Assembly: GCA_017428725.1 (NCBI GenBank)
Contig: JAFRQH010000004.1
Location: 1-64,000, forward strand
Source of the DNA: Bacteroidales bacterium
GTDB taxonomy: Bacteria > Bacteroidota > Bacteroidia > Bacteroidales > UBA932
Direction: 5' to 3'
Length of the DNA stretch: 64,000 bases
The translations under genes and the position numbers were made by a program. This document shows, one piece after another, positions 1 to 5,905 of the stretch. A model generated the notes under the pieces. That model did not search any database. It saw only the letters and a program-made list of their open reading frames with translations, and was not told the origin of the DNA. Position 1 is the first letter of the stretch. Each line of letters begins with the position of its first letter.

Positions 1-1
1 A

Positions 2-397
2 TATGAAGGTTGGGACGATATTAGAATTATTCAAACCGGATATGGAGATAATGATAAACTGTTAGCAATGTATTTAACTGATTTACATGAGCTATCTCAA
101 AAAGGAAGATATCCCTGGGCCGAGCTCGGCGGCAAGGGCGCGGCCCGGCTGGCCGCCACGCTGACCGCCGACGCCTACCCGCTCGCCGGCCGCGCCCGCT
201 TCAAGGAGGAGTTCGTGACCTGCGGCGGCGTGGCCCTCACCGGCGTGAACCTCAACACCTTGGAGTCCAAGCGCCATCCCGGGCTCTTCTTCGCCGGCGA
301 GGCGCTGGACGTGGACGCCGTGACCGGCGGCTTCAACCTCCAGGCCGCCTGGTCCACCGCCGCCCTCGTCGACGCACATATTTTTCAGGAAAAGTAA
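2..397 (+). CDS. BaiN/YhiN (HI0933-like) flavoprotein, C-terminal fragment, with suspect 5' junction
   Basis: The reading frame is open from base 2 to the stop at 395-397. From about base 110 onward it encodes the C-terminal part of an HI0933-like NAD(P)/FAD-dependent oxidoreductase: the segment with FVTCGGVALTGVNLNT, TLESKRHPGLFFAGE and DVDAVTGGFNLQAAWS is the conserved FAD-binding tail of that family. The physiological substrate of these enzymes is mostly unknown; BaiN of gut bacteria has been linked to bile acid reduction. The first ~36 codons come from AT-rich DNA (about 31% G+C by hand count), use AT-rich codons and resemble no part of the family, so they are probably joined artificially. 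The family assignment of the tail is firm; the upstream part is not. Confidence 0.8.
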   Translation, partial: YEGWDDIRIIQTGYGDNDKLLAMYLTDLHELSQKGRYPWAELGGKGAARLAATLTADAYPLAGRARFKEEFVTCGGVALTGVNLNTLESKRHPGLFFAGEALDVDAVTGGFNLQAAWSTAALVDAHIFQEK

Positions 398-415
398 GAT
401 TTTCGGGATTTTGTG

Positions 416-423
416 TATCTTTG
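416..423 (+). promoter_or_regulatory. -7 box (TATCTTTG) for serine palmitoyltransferase
   Basis: TATCTTTG matches the Bacteroidota -7 consensus TAnnTTTG and lies 33 bases before the ATG at 457. No clear TTTG -33 element sits at the usual spacing. Confidence 0.6.
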
Positions 424-456
424 CACGTTGTACTATCAGATTAAACCGCTTTCTGG

Positions 457-1656
457 ATGAAAAAAATTCTGAATGAGCTCTGCGCCAAGGACAAGCGCGC
501 AGAAGAGGCCAAGGCGAAAGGGATCTACCCCTACTACCGCCCCATCTCCTCCGGACAGGACCCGCTCGTCACGATGGCCGACGGCCGCAAGGTCTTGATG
601 TTCGGCTCCAATTCGTATCTCGGACTCTCCGACGACCCCCGTCTCAAGGAAGCCGCCATCAAGGCGGTGGAGAAATACGGCACAAGCTGCTCCGGCAGCC
701 GTTTCCTCAACGGAACGCTCGACATCCACGAGGAGCTCGAGGCCAAACTCGCAAAGTTCGTGGGCAAGGAAGCCGCCGTGACCTACAGCACGGGCTTCCA
801 GGTCAACCTGGGCGTCGTGGGTTGCCTGGGCTTCCGGGGCGGTTTCGTCTTCCTGGACGCCCTGGACCACGCCTGCATCATCGACGGCAGCCGCCTGAGT
901 TTCAGCGAGGTGCGCAAGTTCCGCCACAACGACATGGCCGACCTGGAGAAGAAACTCTGGCTCACCCCGCGCAACGCCCCCAAGCTCATCGTCGTGGACG
1001 GCGTCTACTCGATGGAGGGCGACATCGCCCCGCTGCCCGACCTGGTGCGCCTGGCCAAGAAGTACAACGCCTCCGTGATGGTGGACGACGCCCACGGCCT
1101 GGGCGTCATCGGCGAGAACGGCTCCGGCACCGCCAGCCACTTCGGCCTGACCAAGGAGACAGACCTCATCATGGGCACCTTCTCCAAGAGCTTCGGCTCG
1201 CTGGGCGGCTTCATCGCCGGCGACCAGGTGGTCATCGACTACCTCAAGCACAACTCCCGCACCCTGATCTTCAGCGCCTCGATGACGCCGGCCGCCGTGG
1301 CCGCCGCCACCGCCGCCCTGGACATCATGATCAACGAGCCCGAGCGCCGCGAGAACCTCTGGAAGGTCACGCGCCACGCGCAGGAGGCCTTCAAGGCCCG
1401 CGGCTTCGACACCGGCCACACCCAGTCCCCGATCATCCCGCTGTTCGTGCGCGACACCGTCAAGGCGATGACCATCGTCCCGATGGCCTACGAGGCCGGC
1501 GTGTTCATCACCCCGGTGATCGCCCCCGCCGTGCCCGAGAAGGACGTGCTGATCCGCTTCGCGCTGATGGCCACGCACACCATCGAGCAGGTGGACGAAG
1601 CCGTGGAGAAGCTCACCAAGATCTTCCGCGAGCTCGACATCATCCCGCAGGAATAA
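457..1656 (+). CDS. spt: Serine palmitoyltransferase (alpha-oxoamine synthase)
   Basis: A 399-residue fold-type I PLP enzyme of the alpha-oxoamine synthase family. It should condense L-serine with an acyl-CoA or acyl-ACP to 3-ketosphinganine in the cytoplasm, the first step of bacterial sphingolipid synthesis. Visible marks: FGSNSYLGL near residue 49, SRFLNGTLDIHEELE near 81, the VDDAHGLGV strip (D211 pairs with the PLP ring nitrogen, H213 stacks), and the PLP lysine K244 in GTFSKSFGSLGG. The YPYYRPI start and RFLNGTLD wording match Bacteroides SPT better than KBL or BioF, which are the alternative family members. The ATG at 457 follows a TATCTTTG box. The reductase gene begins 5 bases after the stop, supporting a two-gene operon. 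Confidence 0.85.
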   Translation: MKKILNELCAKDKRAEEAKAKGIYPYYRPISSGQDPLVTMADGRKVLMFGSNSYLGLSDDPRLKEAAIKAVEKYGTSCSGSRFLNGTLDIHEELEAKLAKFVGKEAAVTYSTGFQVNLGVVGCLGFRGGFVFLDALDHACIIDGSRLSFSEVRKFRHNDMADLEKKLWLTPRNAPKLIVVDGVYSMEGDIAPLPDLVRLAKKYNASVMVDDAHGLGVIGENGSGTASHFGLTKETDLIMGTFSKSFGSLGGFIAGDQVVIDYLKHNSRTLIFSASMTPAAVAAATAALDIMINEPERRENLWKVTRHAQEAFKARGFDTGHTQSPIIPLFVRDTVKAMTIVPMAYEAGVFITPVIAPAVPEKDVLIRFALMATHTIEQVDEAVEKLTKIFRELDIIPQE

Positions 1657-1660
1657 TCCG

Positions 1661-2455
1661 ATGGTCATCCTCATCACCGGCATCACCTCCGGCTTCGGCC
1701 GCGCGATGGCCGCGCGCCTGAGCGCCGACGGCCACAAGGTCTACGGCACCCACCGCAAGGCCACGGACCTGCTGCCCGGCGTGACCTACATCCGCGCCGA
1801 CGCCCAGAGCGCCGCGGACTGCGAGGCCGCCGTGAAGCAGGTGCTCGACGCCGAGGGGCGCATCGACGTGTTCATCAACAACGCCGGGATGGGCATCGGC
1901 GGTCCGCTGGAGTTCTGCTCGCTGGAGGACGCCGAGCGCCAGATGGACGTAAACTGGATGGGGATGGTGCGCTTCCTGCACTACGTGCTGCCCGCGATGC
2001 GCGCCCAGGGTGGCGGCAAGATCCTCTGTTTCAGCTCGATCGGCGGCCTGATGGGCCTGCCTTTCCAGGGCCTCTACTCCGCGTCGAAATTCGCCATCGA
2101 GGGCTACTGCGAGGCCCTGCGCCTCGAGACCAAGGCGCACGGCATCCAAGTCGTCGTGATCGAGCCCGGCGACTTCGCCACGGCCTTCACGGCCCAGCGC
2201 AAGAGCGTGGCCGACCCCGAGGCGTACGAGGTCTACAAGACCTACGCGAAGTCCCTCGCCAGCATCGAGAAGGACGAGACCACCGGCCTCAAGCCGGAGT
2301 TCCTGGCCGACAAGGTCGCGAAGATCGTGCGCAAGAAGCATCCGCGCTACCAATACGTCATCTCCACCCTGGAGCAGCGTCTGTCCGTGACGCTCAAGAA
2401 GATCCTCCCGCCGAGCTGGTTCGCGGCGATCCTGGGGTCTTATTACAAACTGTAA
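1661..2455 (+). CDS. Short-chain dehydrogenase/reductase, candidate 3-ketosphinganine reductase
   Basis: A 264-residue classical SDR. The N-terminal TGITSGFG (residues 6-13) is the Rossmann glycine motif, NNAG follows near residue 73, and the catalytic YSASK gives Y139 and K143 with S125/S126 upstream. The C-terminal ~40 residues are basic and end in an aromatic hydrophobic stretch, as in membrane-associated lipid reductases. It lies 4 bases downstream of the serine palmitoyltransferase gene and is almost certainly co-transcribed. That makes reduction of 3-ketosphinganine to sphinganine the best guess, but SDR substrate cannot be read from sequence alone. A generic oxidoreductase role remains possible. 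Confidence 0.75.
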   Translation: MVILITGITSGFGRAMAARLSADGHKVYGTHRKATDLLPGVTYIRADAQSAADCEAAVKQVLDAEGRIDVFINNAGMGIGGPLEFCSLEDAERQMDVNWMGMVRFLHYVLPAMRAQGGGKILCFSSIGGLMGLPFQGLYSASKFAIEGYCEALRLETKAHGIQVVVIEPGDFATAFTAQRKSVADPEAYEVYKTYAKSLASIEKDETTGLKPEFLADKVAKIVRKKHPRYQYVISTLEQRLSVTLKKILPPSWFAAILGSYYKL

Positions 2456-2481
2456 GGGTTCCGGGTCAGGCCCGGAATGAC
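2456..2481. repeat. Palindromic element with ATGAC tail, probable bidirectional terminator
   Basis: TTCCGGG (2459-2465) and CCCGGAA (2471-2477) form a perfect 7-bp inverted repeat with a 5-base loop, followed by TGAC. It fills the gap between two converging genes. A second element of the same design (GC-rich palindrome then ATGAC) occurs at 55208-55232, also between converging genes. This suggests a dispersed repeat family that may also stop transcription from both sides. Confidence 0.55.
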
Positions 2482-2482
2482 A

Positions 2483-3262
2483 TCATTCCAGCCATTTGAG
2501 GAAATCGTCCACGCGCGCACGGGAGACCGTGGGCTCGAAGGGCGGCGTCGGCTGCAGGTCCAGCCGCAGCCGCCCGCTGAAGTGGCGGCTGACGCTGCGC
2601 ATGGCGCTCCGGGCCACGATGGCCCCGCGCGAGATGCGGAAGAAGCGCTCCGGGTCCAGTTCGCCCTCCAGGGCGTCCAGGGCCGCCTCGACGAGATAGC
2701 GCGCGCCCTCGCAGGTGTAGAGATAATTGGACTTCTCCTCGGAGAAGAAGTAGGCGATCTCTTCCGTGCGCACCGGGATGATCCGCTCGCCCACATAGAC
2801 GACGAAACGCTCCTTGTACTGCTTGCGCTGCCGCCCTTCCATCGCGGAGAGCAGCGCCTCCACGTCAAACGCCGGCGCCGTGCTGCCGGCCGCCGCCCGC
2901 TGCGCGGCGCGCTCGCGGCAGCGCCCCACCGCGCGCTCCAGCGCCTCTGCGCCGATGGGCTTGAGCAGGTAGTCGATGCTCCCGGCCTCGAAGGCCTTGA
3001 CGGCATACGTGTCATAAGCCGTGGTCATGATCACCTGGGCGCGGACCGGAATCTGGCGGAAGATCTCGAAGCACTCCCCGTCCGAGAGCTCCACGTCCAT
3101 GAAAATGACATCTATGGGGGGGTCGGCAGCGAGGTAGGCGACGGTGCCGCGGACCGAGTCCGTGAATTGCACCACTTCGATGTCGGGGAAGCGGGTCGCG
3201 AGCAGGTGCGCAAGCTGGATCTGCGCCATGCGTTCATCTTCGACGATCAGGGCTTTCATCAT
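2483..3262 (-). CDS. LytTR-family response regulator (first pair)
   Basis: A 259-residue two-component regulator. Residues 1-120 are a CheY-like receiver with acidic pocket EDE near residue 8, phospho-acceptor D56 in IFMDVELSDGE, T/A switch TTAYDTYA and lysine in DYLLKPIG. Residues ~160-258 are a LytTR DNA-binding domain (FVVYVGERIIPVRTEEIAYF, then FFRISRGAIVA). The start at 3262 is chosen because its ATG overlaps the stop of the upstream kinase gene as ATGA. It should be phosphorylated by the kinase encoded immediately upstream and bind direct repeats. A fitting operator lies at 4439-4468 in front of the kinase gene and the divergent starch operon. Confidence 0.92.
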   Translation of the reverse strand: MMKALIVEDERMAQIQLAHLLATRFPDIEVVQFTDSVRGTVAYLAADPPIDVIFMDVELSDGECFEIFRQIPVRAQVIMTTAYDTYAVKAFEAGSIDYLLKPIGAEALERAVGRCRERAAQRAAAGSTAPAFDVEALLSAMEGRQRKQYKERFVVYVGERIIPVRTEEIAYFFSEEKSNYLYTCEGARYLVEAALDALEGELDPERFFRISRGAIVARSAMRSVSRHFSGRLRLDLQPTPPFEPTVSRARVDDFLKWLE

Positions 3263-4398
3263 AGGAGCGGCAGGATTACGGTGTAGGTGGTGTCTCCGTC
3301 CAGGATCGAGATGCACTTGCCGGACAGGTCCTGATACTGCTGGCGGATGTATTGGAGACCCAGGCCCGTGGAGGCCGGTTTGGTGAGGCGCGGGACGCGG
3401 TTGTTGCTGACCGTTACGCTGTCACCCGCAGCGCAGATGGAGATCCGCAGCGGGTTGTCGGCACGCACGGCGTTGTGTTTGGTGGCGTTCTCGATGAGCA
3501 GCTGCACGCTGCAGGGCACGACGGAGCGGGACATCAGCTCCTCCGGGATGTCGGACATCACCTCCAGCCCCTCCGGGAAACGGACTTTGAGCAGGTCGGC
3601 GTACTGCGTGACGAATTCCATCTCGTCCCGCAGGCGGACCGTGGTCTCGTCCTCGCTCTTGATCATGTAGCGGTAGATCTCGGCGAGTTTGTGGGTGTAA
3701 CGGCTCGCGTCCTCGCGCGGCTGCTCCTGGATCAGGAAGTCCAGCACGTTGAGGGAGTTGAACAGGAAGTGCGGGTTGACCTGCTGCTTGAGCTTGTGGT
3801 AGCGGAACTGCGCGAGGTTGGCGCGCTCGGAGGCCGCGAGCGCGCGCTTCTGCAGGCGCAGCGCGTAATCGGCCAGCACGACCACGACGGCGAGGGTGAG
3901 CGTGTAATCCAGCAGGATGGTCACGGCGGTGTTGCGCCCCTCCCAACTCTGGGAGTAGAGCAGCAGGATGGCCAGCCGGGTCACGAGGATGACCACGAAC
4001 GCGATCAGCAGCCAGATCAGCGAGGAGGCCATCTGCTCGGGCGCCTCCGTGTGTTTGCGGGCATAGCGGCGGGCGATCAGCAGCATCGTCCAGCCGATGA
4101 TCTCGGTGCTCAGGAAGGTCGAGATCGGGAAGATGACCAGCGGGGAATCGGTGAAACTGTCGATCAGCCAGGCGGTCCCGCGCCCCAGCAGCACGCCGAC
4201 GAGGTTGACGGCCAGCACGGAGACGGTCATCAGGAAGCCGCTGACCCGGCAGCGGAGACAGAGCACCACCACCATCAGCATCGACAGCAGCGTCAGCGCC
4301 ATGTCGTCCGCCAGGCCGCCCAGGCGGCAGCCCAGCGCGACGGCGGCGTGCAGCAGCGCGAAGCCGTGGATGATCAATCCTTCTTTTGAAATCTTCAT
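3259..4398 (-). CDS. LytS/AlgZ-type sensor histidine kinase (first pair)
   Basis: A 379-residue membrane kinase. The first ~190 residues hold several hydrophobic segments that look like four to six transmembrane helices. A His_kinase domain follows, with the phospho-acceptor histidine (about H210) in QQVNPHFLFNSLNVLDFL, and a GHKL ATPase domain with IENATKHN and the G-box TGLGLQYIRQQY. This type lacks a classical HisKA dimerisation domain and pairs with LytTR regulators. I prefer the ATG at 4398 to the upstream one at 4431 because a TATCTTCA -7-like box sits at 4417-4410, leaving a short leader. No ligand-binding domain is visible, so the signal is unknown; the position next to a starch operon suggests a carbohydrate-related cue. 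Confidence 0.9.
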   Translation of the reverse strand: MKISKEGLIIHGFALLHAAVALGCRLGGLADDMALTLLSMLMVVVLCLRCRVSGFLMTVSVLAVNLVGVLLGRGTAWLIDSFTDSPLVIFPISTFLSTEIIGWTMLLIARRYARKHTEAPEQMASSLIWLLIAFVVILVTRLAILLLYSQSWEGRNTAVTILLDYTLTLAVVVVLADYALRLQKRALAASERANLAQFRYHKLKQQVNPHFLFNSLNVLDFLIQEQPREDASRYTHKLAEIYRYMIKSEDETTVRLRDEMEFVTQYADLLKVRFPEGLEVMSDIPEELMSRSVVPCSVQLLIENATKHNAVRADNPLRISICAAGDSVTVSNNRVPRLTKPASTGLGLQYIRQQYQDLSGKCISILDGDTTYTVILPLL

Positions 4399-4409
4399 AC
4401 TATCTGGCG

Positions 4410-4417
4410 TGAAGATA
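4410..4417 (-). promoter_or_regulatory. -7-like box for the first LytTR kinase/regulator pair
   Basis: Read on the minus strand the sequence is TATCTTCA, two mismatches from TAnnTTTG. It lies 11 bases upstream of the ATG at 4398 and about 21 bases from the nearest LytTR-type repeat. A weak -7 box next to an operator fits an activator-dependent promoter. Confidence 0.4.
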
Positions 4418-4438
4418 CTAAAAAAACTCACGAATCCG

Positions 4439-4468
4439 ACCGTTCATCCCGAAAATCCAACCGTTCAT
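4439..4468. promoter_or_regulatory. Probable LytTR operator: two perfect ACCGTTCAT repeats, 21 bp apart
   Basis: ACCGTTCAT occurs at 4439-4447 and again at 4460-4468, in the same orientation with start-to-start spacing of exactly 21 bp, i.e. two helical turns. The identity extends to ATCC(G/A)ACCGTTCATCC. Each copy fits the published LytTR-regulator consensus [TA][AC][CA]GTTN[AG][TG] at all nine positions. The site lies between a divergent LytTR pair and the sugar transporter that heads the starch operon. It is well placed to act on either promoter. Confidence 0.8.
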
Positions 4469-4472
4469 CCTT

Positions 4473-4509
4473 TTTGATTTTCATGCGTGCGAAAGGTTTT
4501 TTTATTTTG
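4473..4509 (+). promoter_or_regulatory. Candidate promoter of the starch operon
   Basis: TTTG at 4473-4476 and TATTTTG at 4503-4509 resemble the -33 and -7 elements of Bacteroidota promoters. The -7 copy is one base short of TAnnTTTG and the spacing (26) is longer than the usual 19-21. A sub-optimal promoter directly downstream of the 4439-4468 repeats would be expected to need an activator. Confidence 0.4.
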
Positions 4510-4531
4510 CAACGTTTTTAATGACACTGAA

Positions 4532-5866
4532 ATGCAGACGACCAAAAAGCTCACCTTCTGGCAGATGTGGAATCTCAGCTTCGGATTTTTCGGAGTGCAG
4601 ATCGCCTATGCCCTGCAGAGCGCGAATATCAGCCGTATCTTCGCGACGCTCGGTGCCGACCCGCACCAGCTCAGTTTCTTCTGGATCCTGCCCCCGCTGA
4701 TGGGGATGATCGTCCAGCCCCTCATCGGCAAGTATTCCGACCGCACCTGGTGCCCGATGGGCCGCCGCAAACCCTATCTGCTCGTGGGGGCGCTCGTGGC
4801 CGTGCTCGTGATGGTCTTCCTGCCCAACGCCGGCAGCCTCAATTTCAGCCAGCGGCTGATGCTGGGCCTCAACGGCGCCATGTGGTTCGGGCTCTTCTCG
4901 CTGATCTTCCTGGACACCTCCATCAACGTGGCGATGCAGCCCTTCAAGATGATGGTGGGCGACATGGTGGGCGAGGAGCAGAAGGCCCAGGCCTACTCCA
5001 TCCAGTCGCTGCTGTGCAACGCCGGCAGCCTCGTGGGCTACCTCTTCCCGATCTTCTTCACCTGGATCGGCATCGCCAACACCGCCCCCAAGGGCGTCAT
5101 CCCGCCCTCCGTGGTGTGGAGCTTCTACTGCGGGGCCGCCATCCTGATCCTCTGCGTGCTCTATACCTTCGCCAAGGTCAAGGAGATGCCGCCGGCAGAA
5201 TACGCCGCCTTCCACGGCATCGACCCGCAGAAGCAGGCCGCCGACGCCCAGGCCAAGCCCGGGCTCTTCAAGCTCCTGCTCCACGCGCCGAAGACCTTCT
5301 GGACCGTGGGCCTGGTGCAGTTCTTCTGCTGGGCCGCCTTCATGTACATGTGGACTTATAGCAACGGCGCCATCGCCGCCAACTGCTGGAGCACCACCGA
5401 CACCGCTTCCGAGGGCTACCAGGCCGCCGGCAACTGGGTGGGCGTGGTGTTCGCCGTGCAGGCGGTCGGCTCCATCCTCTGGGCCATCGTGCTGCCGAAG
5501 TTCAAGTCCCTGCGCCTCGCCTACGTGGTGAGCCTGCTGATCGGTGCGGCGGGATTCATCTCCATCGCCTTCATCCACAACCAGTACCTGCTGTTCGCCT
5601 CGTACTTCCTCATCGGTGCGGCCTGGGCGGCGATGCTGGCCCTGCCCTTCACCCTGCTCACCAACGCGCTGAGCGGCGAGCATATGGGCTCCTACCTGGG
5701 CCTGTTCAACTGCACGATCTGCCTGCCGCAGATCGTGGCGGCGGCCCTGGGCGGCGTCGTGCTGAGACTGGTCGGCGGCGTGCAGGCCAACATGCTGGTG
5801 CTCGCCGGCGTGCTGCTGGTCTGCGGCTGCTTCGCGGTCGCCCTCGTGCAGGAACACAACAAATAG
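4532..5866 (+). CDS. MFS sugar transporter (SLC45/GPH-like)
   Basis: A 444-residue inner-membrane protein with about twelve hydrophobic segments. The N-terminal TFWQMWNLSFGFFGVQIAYA and the loop GKYSDRTWCPMGRRKPYLL after helix 2-3 are typical of the SLC45/sucrose-transporter branch of the major facilitator superfamily common in Bacteroidota alpha-glucan loci. It probably imports maltose or short maltodextrins across the inner membrane by cation symport. The ATG at 4532 is chosen because homologues start with a short lysine-rich stretch before TFWQMWN; the upstream ATG at 4487 would overlap the predicted promoter. It is the first gene of the operon, 39 bases before susC. Confidence 0.88.
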   Translation: MQTTKKLTFWQMWNLSFGFFGVQIAYALQSANISRIFATLGADPHQLSFFWILPPLMGMIVQPLIGKYSDRTWCPMGRRKPYLLVGALVAVLVMVFLPNAGSLNFSQRLMLGLNGAMWFGLFSLIFLDTSINVAMQPFKMMVGDMVGEEQKAQAYSIQSLLCNAGSLVGYLFPIFFTWIGIANTAPKGVIPPSVVWSFYCGAAILILCVLYTFAKVKEMPPAEYAAFHGIDPQKQAADAQAKPGLFKLLLHAPKTFWTVGLVQFFCWAAFMYMWTYSNGAIAANCWSTTDTASEGYQAAGNWVGVVFAVQAVGSILWAIVLPKFKSLRLAYVVSLLIGAAGFISIAFIHNQYLLFASYFLIGAAWAAMLALPFTLLTNALSGEHMGSYLGLFNCTICLPQIVAAALGGVVLRLVGGVQANMLVLAGVLLVCGCFAVALVQEHNK

Positions 5867-5905
5867 ACGGAATCTAATTATATATATCATAACCATTTAT
5901 CCGAA

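Noticed and set aside
4487..4531. Upstream ATG for the MFS transporter
   Set aside because: It would place the start before the -7-like box and add residues absent from the family; ATG 4532 fits better.
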